A stretch of 11,144 nt of DNA from Campylobacterota bacterium (GTDB lineage Bacteria > Campylobacterota > Campylobacteria > Campylobacterales > Sulfurovaceae). Location of the stretch: the NCBI GenBank assembly GCA_011372825.1, contig DSAK01000102.1, positions 1-11,144 of the forward strand, written 5' to 3'. The notes under the pieces are model-generated. The model worked only from the letters and a program-made list of their open reading frames with translations, did not search any database and had not been told where the DNA came from. Below, piece by piece: positions 1 through 7,527 of this stretch (the stretch's first letter is position 1; every line of letters begins with the position of its first letter). The translations under genes were made by a program, and so were the position numbers.

Positions 1-405
1 AGAAGTTAGTGTATAGTAGGGATTTTGTGTTGATGCACCGATGATAGTAGCTGCGTAGCTCTCCATAAATGGTAGCAACACCTCTTGTTGGGTTTTAGAT
101 AGTCTATGTACTTCATCGATAAAAATAAGTGGTTTTTGGAGAGTGTTAGTGTGGTTTTTAAATATTTCTCTCAAATCTTCAGTTTTAAAAGTTGTTGCAT
201 TTAGCTCATAAAATGGACTTTGTGATGTTTTTGCAATGATTCTTGCTATGGATGTTTTGCCGCATCCAGCAGGACCATAAAAAAAGGCATGAGGCATATG
301 GTTGGTTTCGATGAGTTTTCTTAGTGGGGCATCTGCTCCAATGAGGTGTTGCTGTCCGATGAATTGGTCAAATGAAGTGGGTCTATACTTGTTGGCTAGG
401 TTCAT
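1..405 (-). CDS. rarA: Replication-associated recombination protein A, AAA+ ATPase (N-terminal 135 codons, cut by window edge)
   Basis: RarA (MgsA; Mgs1/WRNIP1 family) is a clamp-loader-like AAA+ ATPase that acts at stalled or gapped replication forks with SSB. The reading frame is open from an ATG at 403-405 to base 1. Visible elements are the family N-terminus MNLANKYRPTSFDQFIGQ, a Walker A GPAGCGKTS at residues 44-52, a Walker B LIFIDEVHR at 93-101 and the sensor-1 region IIGASTQNP at 121-129. GAST(x)NP is typical of RarA rather than DnaX or RuvB. The start is supported by AAGG eight bases upstream and by alignment of the family start. The ATG lies inside the end of rluB (23 bp overlap), so the gene is the last visible member of the minus-strand operon and is probably translationally coupled. 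About two thirds of the protein lies outside the window. Confidence 0.93.
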   Translation of the reverse strand, partial: MNLANKYRPTSFDQFIGQQHLIGADAPLRKLIETNHMPHAFFYGPAGCGKTSIARIIAKTSQSPFYELNATTFKTEDLREIFKNHTNTLQKPLIFIDEVHRLSKTQQEVLLPFMESYAATIIGASTQNPYYTLTS

Positions 406-1195
406 TACTTTGCCTTATCTTGACCTCTTTTGTTTTATCTTTTGTTTGGCTTTTTATAAATTTATGCAAATCATCATATTCACGACGAGTAAAATATCTT
501 GTTTTGTTTGCTGGGAGATTGTTTAGCTCTATAGCTCCATAAGCAACCCTTTTAAGATCCAAAACTGTTGCATCAAAGTGTGCAAAAAAGCGTCTCAATT
601 CTCTATTTTGCCCCTCAATGATAGTAACTCGTAGCTTGGAGAAGTTTTTCCCTTCGGAGCGAATTTCGTATCTCTGAAATGGTGCAAATGTCATTTGTGT
701 TATCTTGCTTTTTTTATGTCCACCTGCTGTTGCGTCTTCTATCTCAATGCCATTTTGCATCGCTTCAACCATCTCTTGCGTGATTGGTTTATCGATTTTA
801 ATATTGTAAACCCTAGGCAGAGAGCTATTCATCAAAACTTCAGCAACCCTTGGCGCATTAGTTAGTATCAAGAGCCCCTCACTTGCATAATCAAGCCTGC
901 CTACTGGTATAAAGTGTCTATATTTTCCCGATAGTTTATGGTATATTGTAGCTCTTCCTCTGTCATCTTTTTTTGTCACAAGGACACCTTTTGGTTTGTT
1001 GTAGACGATGACTGTAATCTCTGTTTTTTTTTCGACGAGGCGACCTTTTACAAAAATCTTATCATCAGGCTTAACCTCATAACTAAAATCTTTGATTACA
1101 GTTCGGTTTGATTTAACCTCTCCACTTGCTATTAGCAAATCGGCATCGCGTCTAGAGTATTTTGTATGGTGCGAGATGAATTTATTTATCCTCAT
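383..1195 (-). CDS. rluB: RsuA/RluB-family 23S (or 16S) rRNA pseudouridine synthase
   Basis: A 270-residue enzyme of the RsuA/RluB/RluE/RluF family, which isomerises specific uridines of rRNA to pseudouridine in the cytoplasm. The N-terminal S4 RNA-binding domain spans about residues 1-50 (MRINKFISHHTKYSRRDADLL). The catalytic domain follows, with YNKPKGVLVT at 65-74 and the signature GRLDYASEGLLILTN at 99-113, where D102 is the catalytic aspartate. EGQNRELRRFF near 194-204 is the other family hallmark. RluB (23S U2605) is the best guess given the S4 domain and length, but RsuA-type specificity cannot be excluded. The ATG overlaps the end of kdsD by 14 bp and has AAAGGA just upstream, inside kdsD, so coupled translation is likely. 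The last residues (KTKEVKIRQSNEPSQQV) form a short polar tail overlapping rarA. The gene matches the position of Cj1709c in C. jejuni. Confidence 0.93.
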   Translation of the reverse strand: MRINKFISHHTKYSRRDADLLIASGEVKSNRTVIKDFSYEVKPDDKIFVKGRLVEKKTEITVIVYNKPKGVLVTKKDDRGRATIYHKLSGKYRHFIPVGRLDYASEGLLILTNAPRVAEVLMNSSLPRVYNIKIDKPITQEMVEAMQNGIEIEDATAGGHKKSKITQMTFAPFQRYEIRSEGKNFSKLRVTIIEGQNRELRRFFAHFDATVLDLKRVAYGAIELNNLPANKTRYFTRREYDDLHKFIKSQTKDKTKEVKIRQSNEPSQQV

Positions 1196-2171
1196 TCGAA
1201 TCCTTTTTGGATTTTATCCCAGCATTTATAAGGTCATGTATATGAAGTATACCAATAATTTTTCTATCGGCATCTATTATTGGCAAGAGTTGGATTCGTT
1301 GCTCTTCTATGATTTCCAATGCCTCACTAGCTAGTAAATCTGTTCCGACAAAGCTTTTTGGATTTTGCGTTGCAAAATCAATCGCCGCCATTTGGAGATC
1401 AAAATCGTCTCTAGTTAATGCCCGTCTTAGGTCACCATCGCTAAGTAGGGCGATTAGTTCATTTTTTTTATTTACGATTAGTACAGTTCCTAGCCGTCCT
1501 TCGCCCATAACAAGAATTGCCTCTTTGAGGGGAGTCTCTTCATTGATGATTGGGAGATTTTGTATGCGCATCAAGTCTTTTATTTTCACAAAGAGTTTTC
1601 TCCCTAAGCTACCACCTGGATGAAATGAGGCAAAATCCTCTTGTTTGAAGCCTCTATGTTGCATAAGTGCGATTGCCAATGCATCACCCAAAGCCATAGT
1701 AAGAGTAGTTGATGTAGTTGGCGCTACTCCTAGAGGACAAGCCTCTTTGTCAACTTTGATATCTACTATAGTGTCGGCATATCGACCAAGTGTTGAGTTA
1801 CGATTGGCAGTCATTGCAATAAGTGGGATATCAAATCTTTTGATATGGGGTAAAATTTTTGTTAACTCTTCGCTCTCTCCACTATAGCTTATAGCTAGTA
1901 GGGTATCTTCTTTGCCAATCATCCCAAGATCGCCATGTAGTGCTTCGGTGGGATGTAAAAAGAATGAAGGTGTTCCTGTACTTGCAAAAGTAGCAGCGAT
2001 TTTTGCACCAACAAGTCCAGATTTGCCAACCCCAGCTATGATAAGTTTCCCTTTGGTAGCTAAGATAAGTTTCACAGATTCAACAAAAGAGGCATCTATC
2101 TTGTTTGCTACTTTTTGCAGTGCTTGAGCTTCGGTCAAAAGAGTATCTCGCGCGAATTTTACCAAATCCAT
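1182..2171 (-). CDS. kdsD: D-arabinose-5-phosphate isomerase (KdsD/KpsF/GutQ family)
   Basis: KdsD interconverts D-ribulose 5-phosphate and D-arabinose 5-phosphate, the first step toward Kdo for the lipopolysaccharide inner core. The 329 residues match the family length. The N-terminal SIS sugar-isomerase domain covers about residues 35-170, with GVGKSGLVGAK at 47-57, the active-site stretch HPTEALHGDLGM at 73-84 and SYSGESEE at 95-102. FHPGGSLGRKL at 183-193 is also a family signature. Two CBS domains follow, about 200-257 (LMRIQNLPII, LLSDGDLRRAL) and 265-322 (LLPIIDADRKIIGILHIHDL). The ATG has a strong AAGGGG site about six bases upstream. The gene is separated from rnj by 47 bp and overlaps rluB. 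The order rsmA-rnj-kdsD also occurs in Helicobacter pylori (HP1431-HP1429, from memory). With no capsule or sorbitol genes nearby, the LPS paralogue KdsD is the most likely identity. Confidence 0.95.
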   Translation of the reverse strand: MDLVKFARDTLLTEAQALQKVANKIDASFVESVKLILATKGKLIIAGVGKSGLVGAKIAATFASTGTPSFFLHPTEALHGDLGMIGKEDTLLAISYSGESEELTKILPHIKRFDIPLIAMTANRNSTLGRYADTIVDIKVDKEACPLGVAPTTSTTLTMALGDALAIALMQHRGFKQEDFASFHPGGSLGRKLFVKIKDLMRIQNLPIINEETPLKEAILVMGEGRLGTVLIVNKKNELIALLSDGDLRRALTRDDFDLQMAAIDFATQNPKSFVGTDLLASEALEIIEEQRIQLLPIIDADRKIIGILHIHDLINAGIKSKKDSNEDK

Positions 2172-2218
2172 TTTTGTCCCCTTGTTGAATGTTTCATAAT
2201 TTTTACAATATTTGTAAA

Positions 2219-4261
2219 TTATACGATAAAAATAGTAGGGATGATAAGAGGATACCGTTTTTTTATTTTTACGACATGTTTTCTGACGATATTTCTTATC
2301 TCATTTTCTACTGCTTTGTGGTCTTTGAGTGCCTCTTGTTTCATCGATGCTAGCAGAGTCTCTATAATTCCTTCAATTTCACTTGTAAATTTTTTCATCT
2401 CCTTGTCTGCTACTATTCCATAGCTTGTAATAACTGGTTTGCCTACAACTTTTTGTGTTGATTGAGATATTTGAGCAACTATATTGATGATGCCATCTTC
2501 TGCTAGTTTTTGTCTATCTAAGACAACATCATTTTCAATAGTAAGGTTGTTTTGGTTGTCTATGTAGGTTTTGCCTGTTTTGATAGTCTTGACTTTTTTG
2601 AGATACTTTGTAGTGATCTCAACTTGATCTCCATCGCTCATGAGCAGAATGTTTCGCTCATCAACACCACATGATACAGCTGTGGAGGCATGTTTTGCTA
2701 TATGGTTATACTCTCCGTGCACTGGCAAGAAAAATTTTGGTTGTACGAGCCTAAGGATGAGTTTTTGCTCTTCTTGTGCTGCGTGTCCTGATACATGGAT
2801 ATCTGGCAAATCGTGATAGTGGATATTTGCACCCGCTTTTGTAAGATGATTCAGCAGTTTTGAGACCGAAGCCTCATTTCCAGGGATTGCTTTTGCAGAT
2901 ATTATTATCGTATCAGATGGCTTTAGCTTGATGTGTCGATGCTCATCCGTTGCCATCCTAAAGAGGGCTGCCATCGTTTCGCCCTGAGAGCCAGTTGTCA
3001 CAATGAGCACCTCATGGTCTGGGTATTTAGGTATTTCATGAGCTTCTATAAAATGTTTGTCTAGCAAATCGACATACCCCAAAGCACGAGTAGTTTCAAC
3101 ATTTCGCTCCATAGATCGACCTATGATACATATCTTGCGGTTATGTTTTATCGCTCGCTCCATTGCTTGATAGATACGATGAAGGTTTGAAGAGAAGGTA
3201 GACATGATAATTCTACCTTTGTTGTTGACAAATATATTATCAAATGTTTTCCCTACTACCATTTCGCTTTTTGTGTAACCTGGATTGTGAGAGTTTGTAC
3301 TATCGGACAATAGGCACAAAACACCCTTTGATCCATAGTGAGCAAAACGGTGCAAATCAGGAGTATAGCCATCAATTGGTGTATGATCTATTTTGAAATC
3401 ACCTGTATGAATGATAGTACCAGCTGGCGTCTCTATAGCAAGTGAGCTTGCATCAATGACAGAGTGGGTCATATGCATCCATTCTACTTTAAATTCACCT
3501 ATGGTGTATTGTTGTCTTTTTGTGACAAAATTAAAGTATTTGTTATCTCCACTTAGATTATGTTCATCAAATTTGTTTTGTATCATAGCAAGAGCCAAAG
3601 GTGTTCCATAGATTGGAAATTTAAGCTCTTTGAAGAGATATGGCATTGCACCAATGTGGTCTTCGTGTGCATGAGTGATGACGATTGCTTTGATTTTGTG
3701 TTTTATGCTATGTAGATAAGAAAAATCAGGGACAAGTATATCAACCCCATGCATCGTCTCATCAGGGAAGCTCATCCCTACATCGATGATAATGGCACAA
3801 TTATCAGTCTCAAGAACGGCGATATTACCCCCTATCTCACCTAGTCCTCCTAGTGGCGTGAATCGCACTTTGGCACTATTGGTTTGATCTATCATCTTCC
3901 ATGGATTCATCCGAATCTCTTGAGCTGCTTTGTTCTCATCAAGAGACCTTTGCATATTACCAGTTACAGTGGTAGTATTTTTGCGTGAATTTTTTGGTCT
4001 GTTGTGATTTGGTTTTTTGGTATCATTTGTTTTTGTTTCGTTTTGTGTATTTTTATGAAATGGTTTTTTTCCTCTTTGGTTGTCATTGTGTTTTTGTTGT
4101 GGTCTTTGGGTATTTTGCTTAGTCTGAGTAGACGGCATAGATTGTGTTTGGTTCTGGCTATTTTGAGATTTTCTATGAGGATTCTCTCTGCGTCTATATG
4201 GGTTGTTTGAAGAGCGGTTATTTGGTTGTTGGTTTGGTGTGCTATTTTCGTTATTTTCCAT
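2219..4261 (-). CDS. rnj: Ribonuclease J with long disordered N-terminal extension
   Basis: RNase J is a metallo-beta-lactamase/beta-CASP exo- and endoribonuclease. In H. pylori it is essential, forms a minimal degradosome with the helicase RhpA and controls mRNA turnover. The 680 residues divide into a low-complexity, Asn/Gln/Lys/Arg-rich extension (about 1-130) and a catalytic core. The core shows FTPLGGLGEIGGN at 134-146, the metal motif HAHEDHIG at 197-204, MTHSVIDA at 264-271, HTGDF at 285-289, the beta-CASP motif HVSGHAAQEEQ at 489-499 and HGEYNH at 515-520. The C-terminal domain ends in a basic tail (RNIVRKHVVKIKKRYP). The ATG has AAAGGA upstream and overlaps the end of rsmA by 11 bp, as in other Campylobacterota. 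The core resembles RNase J of this phylum, where a 130-odd residue extension is normal; firmicute enzymes lack it. No catalytic motif is missing. Confidence 0.97.
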   Translation of the reverse strand: MENNENSTPNQQPNNRSSNNPYRRRENPHRKSQNSQNQTQSMPSTQTKQNTQRPQQKHNDNQRGKKPFHKNTQNETKTNDTKKPNHNRPKNSRKNTTTVTGNMQRSLDENKAAQEIRMNPWKMIDQTNSAKVRFTPLGGLGEIGGNIAVLETDNCAIIIDVGMSFPDETMHGVDILVPDFSYLHSIKHKIKAIVITHAHEDHIGAMPYLFKELKFPIYGTPLALAMIQNKFDEHNLSGDNKYFNFVTKRQQYTIGEFKVEWMHMTHSVIDASSLAIETPAGTIIHTGDFKIDHTPIDGYTPDLHRFAHYGSKGVLCLLSDSTNSHNPGYTKSEMVVGKTFDNIFVNNKGRIIMSTFSSNLHRIYQAMERAIKHNRKICIIGRSMERNVETTRALGYVDLLDKHFIEAHEIPKYPDHEVLIVTTGSQGETMAALFRMATDEHRHIKLKPSDTIIISAKAIPGNEASVSKLLNHLTKAGANIHYHDLPDIHVSGHAAQEEQKLILRLVQPKFFLPVHGEYNHIAKHASTAVSCGVDERNILLMSDGDQVEITTKYLKKVKTIKTGKTYIDNQNNLTIENDVVLDRQKLAEDGIINIVAQISQSTQKVVGKPVITSYGIVADKEMKKFTSEIEGIIETLLASMKQEALKDHKAVENEIRNIVRKHVVKIKKRYPLIIPTIFIV

Positions 4262-5057
4262 CGAAATAATCCTTTAAATTTAAATATATTTTATGATAAT
4301 CATCTGTAGTTATCTCATGTGGGCGAATATTGTCCGGTATCCCTAGTTTGATAAATACCTCTTTGACTCTCTCTTTGTCAATTGCCGAACTTAGATTACT
4401 CATAAGTTTTTTCCTCGGCTGTGCAAACGCATGACGCAAAAACTGCTCAAACTCTTTTGATTGCCAAGAGCGATTTTTATCTATCATGAGTACAGCAGAA
4501 GTTACCTTTGGTTGTGGCACAAATGCTTCAGGTGGCACCTCAAAGCATATTTTTGCGGTACCTACTGTTGATGCAAGTACACTAAGAGCTGAAAACTCTT
4601 TTTCCTTAGGGTTTGCAGCAAATTTTTTGGCAACCTCTTTTTGAACCATGACCAATATCGATTGGCATTGTGTATCTTCAAGTGCCTTTAGGATGATAGG
4701 TGTTGCTATATAGTACGGAAGGTTTGCTATCAGATGATAAGGCTCATTTAATAGTTCTCCTTTTTGCCAATATGTCAAAACATCCCCACAATTAATAAGC
4801 AGTTTTTTTTCTAAAATCTCTTGCTTAAATGTTAGGGACAAATGTTCGCATAATCGTTTATCAATTTCAAATGCAACAACATTTTTGTTTTGCACAAGCA
4901 CCTTGGTCAAATCACCTAACCCAGGTCCAATTTCAACTACACGAAGTGTGTCGTTATTGGGCATCGATTGGATGATTTTGTCTATATAGCTCTCATCTTT
5001 GAGAAAATTTTGTCCAAATTTTTTATTTGCAAATTTGGCTAAATCGGAATTAATCAT
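4251..5057 (-). CDS. rsmA: 16S rRNA (adenine1518-N6/adenine1519-N6)-dimethyltransferase
   Basis: RsmA (KsgA) dimethylates two adjacent adenines in helix 45 of 16S rRNA late in 30S assembly, using S-adenosylmethionine. Its loss classically gives kasugamycin resistance. At 268 residues it is of normal length. Visible signatures are FGQNFLKDESYIDKI at 14-28, the SAM-binding motif VVEIGPGLGDLTKVL at 40-54, an acidic ribose-binding position in FEIDKRL (63-69), the catalytic NLPYYIATPII at 112-122 and VPQPKVTSAVLMI further on. The ATG at 5055-5057 begins MINSDLAKFANKKFGQNF, matching the family; AAGG lies some way upstream and GAG directly before it. The gene is the first of the minus-strand operon and faces hisF across the divergent region 5058-5158. 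Its 3' end overlaps rnj. This corresponds to Cj1711c in C. jejuni. Confidence 0.97.
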   Translation of the reverse strand: MINSDLAKFANKKFGQNFLKDESYIDKIIQSMPNNDTLRVVEIGPGLGDLTKVLVQNKNVVAFEIDKRLCEHLSLTFKQEILEKKLLINCGDVLTYWQKGELLNEPYHLIANLPYYIATPIILKALEDTQCQSILVMVQKEVAKKFAANPKEKEFSALSVLASTVGTAKICFEVPPEAFVPQPKVTSAVLMIDKNRSWQSKEFEQFLRHAFAQPRKKLMSNLSSAIDKERVKEVFIKLGIPDNIRPHEITTDDYHKIYLNLKDYFDGK

Positions 5058-5121
5058 ACTCTATATTACCTTATTTCTTGTTTTAATCTTTTTTAAAATC
5101 TTTATTTTGAGTTTATTTTTG

Positions 5122-5127
5122 TATAAT
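5122..5127 (+). promoter_or_regulatory. Probable -10 element for the hisF operon
   Basis: A perfect TATAAT preceded by TTTTTG, 31 bp upstream of the hisF ATG, in a T-rich stretch with recurring T and A tracts. The extended TTTTTG-TATAAT pattern without a recognisable -35 box is the known sigma-70 promoter form in Campylobacter and Helicobacter. The predicted start is near 5134, giving a leader of about 25 bases with GGGG just before the start codon. This is pattern matching only; no transcript data. Confidence 0.65.
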
Positions 5128-5130
5128 CTT

Positions 5131-5136
5131 ATCATA
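5131..5136 (-). promoter_or_regulatory. Possible -10 element for the rsmA-rnj-kdsD-rluB-rarA operon
   Basis: On the minus strand these bases read TATGAT, about 74 bp upstream of the rsmA start. This would give a leader of roughly 65 bases. It faces the hisF -10 element at 5122-5127 with only three bases between them, so the two RNA polymerase footprints would exclude each other. Other AT-rich hexamers closer to rsmA could serve instead, so confidence is low. Confidence 0.3.
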
Positions 5137-5158
5137 TTTTAAGGCACTTGGGGTTGAT

Positions 5159-5926
5159 ATGGATTTTTTTGCCAAAAGGATTATTCCTTGCCTGGATGTA
5201 GATAGGGGCAGGGTTGTTAAGGGGATAAATTTTGTTGGATTAAGAGATGCTGGTGATCCTGTTGAGGTTGCAAAGAGGTACAATGATGAAGGTGCTGATG
5301 AGCTCACATTTTTGGATATCGGCGCAAGTCATGAGGGGCGTGATACTATCGTTGATGTTGTCAAAGAGGTAGCAAAAGAGGTATTTATCCCTTTGACAGT
5401 AGGTGGCGGTATCCGCCAGTTAGGTGATATATATTCGCTTCTTAATGTAGGATGTGATAAGGTAAGTATCAATTCTGCTGCAATTAAACGACCCGAATTT
5501 ATAGAAGAGAGTGCAAAAAGATTTGGTTCTCAGTGCATTGTAGTTGCAATTGATGCAAAAAGAGTAAGCAATGGTGTTTGGCACGTATTTACTCACGGTG
5601 GAAGACATGATACAGGTATCGATGCAATTAGTTGGGCAAAAGAGGCTTGGGATAGAGGAGCTGGTGAATTGCTAGTTACATCTATGGATGCAGATGGCAC
5701 AAAAGCAGGTTTTGACAATCTCCTCAATAAAACAATCGCTGATTGTGTTGGGATACCCCTCATCGCAAGTGGAGGTGCTGGAAGCATGGAGCATATAAAA
5801 GAGGCTTTTACATTAGGCAGAGCAGATGCAGCGCTTGCAGCTTCAATTTTCCATTTTAGAGAGATTGCGATAGGTGAGCTTAAAGATTATTTGCTCCATG
5901 AGAATATCCCCGTTAGGCCAATGTGA
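5159..5926 (+). CDS. hisF: Imidazole glycerol phosphate synthase, cyclase subunit
   Basis: HisF is the cyclase half of IGP synthase. With HisH-derived ammonia it converts PRFAR to imidazole glycerol phosphate and AICAR, linking histidine and purine biosynthesis. The 255-residue (beta/alpha)8 barrel has the expected length. The two catalytic aspartates are visible: D13 in RIIPCLDVDRGRVVKG, and D132 in VVAIDAKRV (D11 and D130 in Thermotoga numbering). Phosphate-binding segments are LTVGGGIR near 79-86, and SMDADGTKAGFD plus IASGGAGSMEH in the C-terminal half. The ATG follows TTGGGGTTGAT, giving a plausible G-rich ribosome binding site. It is the first gene of a plus-strand operon and touches the next gene through a TGATG junction. 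No other his genes are in the window, so the pathway is dispersed, as is usual in Campylobacterota. Confidence 0.97.
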   Translation: MDFFAKRIIPCLDVDRGRVVKGINFVGLRDAGDPVEVAKRYNDEGADELTFLDIGASHEGRDTIVDVVKEVAKEVFIPLTVGGGIRQLGDIYSLLNVGCDKVSINSAAIKRPEFIEESAKRFGSQCIVVAIDAKRVSNGVWHVFTHGGRHDTGIDAISWAKEAWDRGAGELLVTSMDADGTKAGFDNLLNKTIADCVGIPLIASGGAGSMEHIKEAFTLGRADAALAASIFHFREIAIGELKDYLLHENIPVRPM

Positions 5927-6465
5927 TGATATTGTGCGCAGGCAATGAAGAGACATTTAGTTTTGCTACTCCTGTAGGTGTTGGGTTGGTTGAGGTGGCT
6001 ATAGGAGTTACAAAGATTTGCCTTCTTAATCCACCAAGTTTTTTGCTTTTTGTAGGAAGTGCAGGAAGTTATGGCGAGCATAGCTTGTTTGATATCGTGC
6101 ATTCTCAGAGTGCAAGTCAGATTGAAAATAGTTTTTTTCTCTCCGATACCTATACACCAATAGACAATATGATTTCTACTTCAGCTGATGTTTCACGTGA
6201 AACATTTGTAAATTCATCTAACTATATCACAACAGATAGCTCCTTAGGCAAAAAATATCTTGCGCACAATATAGGGTTAGAAAACATGGAATTTTTTAGC
6301 ATTTTGAGTGTTGCGAAAACCTTTGGTATTCCTGTAGGTGGTATATTTATCGTTACAAACTATTGTAATGCAACAGCGCATGAAGACTTTTTGGCTAACC
6401 ACAAAACAGCTATGGCAAAACTAGAAGAGTATATAGCAACTCATGCAAGAAAGTGGTTTAGATGA
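5926..6465 (+). CDS. Short nucleoside phosphorylase/hydrolase-fold protein (PNP/MTAN/futalosine hydrolase superfamily), substrate unknown
   Basis: A 179-residue protein starting at the ATG that shares its first base with the hisF stop (TGATG); a GTG three bases upstream is an alternative start. The superfamily pattern is recognisable but shortened. TPVGVGLVEVAIGVTKI at 15-31 stands where MTAN has its glycine-rich GVGKVNAA-like loop. FVGSAGSYG at 42-50 matches the vGvAG turn. NMEFFSILSVAKTFGIP at 120-136 carries the ribose-binding Met-Glu pair, and IFIVTNYCN at 140-148 stands at the purine-binding position. MTAN has Asp there; Asn, as here, resembles 6-oxopurine-specific PNPs and futalosine hydrolases. 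Usual family members have about 230 or more residues, so roughly 50 are missing. It overlaps rlmN by 4 bp. A syntenic C. jejuni gene (Cj1712) is, as I recall, hypothetical. A parS palindrome lies within codons 88-93 (DVSRET). The function cannot be assigned. Confidence 0.85.
   Translation: MILCAGNEETFSFATPVGVGLVEVAIGVTKICLLNPPSFLLFVGSAGSYGEHSLFDIVHSQSASQIENSFFLSDTYTPIDNMISTSADVSRETFVNSSNYITTDSSLGKKYLAHNIGLENMEFFSILSVAKTFGIPVGGIFIVTNYCNATAHEDFLANHKTAMAKLEEYIATHARKWFR
6189..6204. other. parS centromere site 1 (ParB binding palindrome)
   Basis: The 16 bp TGTTTCACGTGAAACA is a perfect inverted repeat, and the flanking A and T extend it to an 18 bp palindrome at 6188-6205. It matches the widely conserved chromosomal parS consensus tGTTNCACGTGAAACa. 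ParB (Spo0J) loads here as a CTP-dependent clamp and spreads, to be moved by ParA (Soj) and to recruit SMC. It is inside the nucleoside-phosphorylase-like gene, where it encodes the VSRET segment. A second identical site lies 1673 bp away. Confidence 0.93.
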
Positions 6466-7523
6466 AACAAAGTATAGGTGATTTTACTCAAGATGAGCTA
6501 AGGGATGTTATCAAACCAGCTTTTCGAGTCAAACAAATTTGGCAATGGATGTACCACAAATATGCAATCGATTTTTCTCATATGAAAAATCTGCCCAAAG
6601 AATTGGCCACATTTTTAGAAGAGAGATACACAATTTGCCCATTGGAGATTGTCACAGCTCAAGAGAGTGTTGATGGTAGTATCAAGTATCTCTTTAGGTT
6701 AGATGATGGCCATACTATAGAGGCTGTTTTGCTTTTGATGAGGGATGAGCAATACCATCAAGATGGAACATTAAAACACCATAAACGATACACTATATGC
6801 CTCTCATCTCAAGTTGGTTGCAAAGTAGGGTGTGCTTTTTGTCTTACTGCTAAGGGTGGTTTTGTACGTAATCTAACCCCTAGCGAGATAGTCTATCAGG
6901 TGCTTATGATCAAGAAAATAAATGCCATCGATGCAAATCGTAGGGTTAATATCGTCTATATGGGGATGGGAGAACCACTTGATAATTTGGATAATGTTGC
7001 AAAAGCTATCAAGATTTTAAGTGATCCTGATGGTATGTCTATCTCAGCTTCAAGGCAAACTATATCAACTTCAGGTTTAAGTGCAAAGATTGCCAAGCTT
7101 GGATCAATGCAATTGGGGGTCAATCTTGCTATATCCCTACATGCTGTGGATGATGCATTAAGAGAAAAATTGATGCCAATAAACAAAGCATACAATATCG
7201 AATCTATCATCCATGCTGTAAAAGATTTTCCAATCAATGAACGAAAAAGGGTAATGTTTGAGTATCTAGTAATAAAAGATATCAATGACGATATAGCTTC
7301 AGCAAAGAAGCTACTTAAACTTTTAGATGGGATAAAAGCTAAAGTAAATCTCATCTACTTTAATCCATATGATGGAACTTTGTTTCAAAGACCCTCTAAA
7401 AAATCAATGGAGTCCTTTCAGGAGTATCTAACTAAAAGAGGGCTATTATGTACCATTAGAGAATCAAAAGGACTTGATATATCTGCTGCTTGCGGGCAAC
7501 TAAGAGAACAATATTTGGAGTAA
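6462..7523 (+). CDS. rlmN: Dual-specificity 23S rRNA (A2503-C2) and tRNA (A37-C2) methyltransferase, radical SAM
   Basis: RlmN methylates C2 of A2503 in the peptidyl transferase centre of 23S rRNA and A37 of some tRNAs, by a radical-SAM ping-pong mechanism using a methylated cysteine. The 353 residues show the [4Fe-4S] ligands CKVGCAFC with C120, C124 and C127, preceded by CLSSQVG with a conserved cysteine at 113. MGMGEPLDN is at 167-175. The C-terminal SAACGQLR carries C344, the methyl-carrying cysteine equivalent. FRVKQIWQWMYHK near 21-33 is the family N-terminal motif. The ATG overlaps the preceding stop (ATGA arrangement), indicating coupled translation. It lies between two parS sites. 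It corresponds to Cj1713 in C. jejuni by position. I see nothing pointing to the Cfr (C8) specificity; the closest match is RlmN. Confidence 0.97.
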   Translation: MKQSIGDFTQDELRDVIKPAFRVKQIWQWMYHKYAIDFSHMKNLPKELATFLEERYTICPLEIVTAQESVDGSIKYLFRLDDGHTIEAVLLLMRDEQYHQDGTLKHHKRYTICLSSQVGCKVGCAFCLTAKGGFVRNLTPSEIVYQVLMIKKINAIDANRRVNIVYMGMGEPLDNLDNVAKAIKILSDPDGMSISASRQTISTSGLSAKIAKLGSMQLGVNLAISLHAVDDALREKLMPINKAYNIESIIHAVKDFPINERKRVMFEYLVIKDINDDIASAKKLLKLLDGIKAKVNLIYFNPYDGTLFQRPSKKSMESFQEYLTKRGLLCTIRESKGLDISAACGQLREQYLE

Positions 7524-7527
7524 ATTC

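Noticed and set aside
302..526. Plus-strand open frame over the rarA/rluB junction
   Set aside because: It is antisense to two well supported overlapping genes and its translation is a Phe/Cys-rich shadow with no recognisable motif.
5058..5158. Divergent AT-rich region as a possible replication origin, given the outward gene orientation and nearby parS
   Set aside because: No DnaA boxes (TTATCCACA or the epsilon form TTATTCACA) are visible and dnaA is not adjacent. The region is only 101 bp and is well explained by promoters.
5926..6465. Naming the nucleoside phosphorylase-fold gene mqnB (futalosine hydrolase)
   Set aside because: The Asn at the purine position is suggestive, but the protein is about 50 residues too short and Campylobacterota usually use the MTAN route. 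Only the superfamily is supported.
6956..7354. Minus-strand open frame of 132 codons inside rlmN
   Set aside because: It lies wholly opposite a strongly conserved rlmN segment, has no ribosome binding site or family features, and is explained as an antisense shadow.
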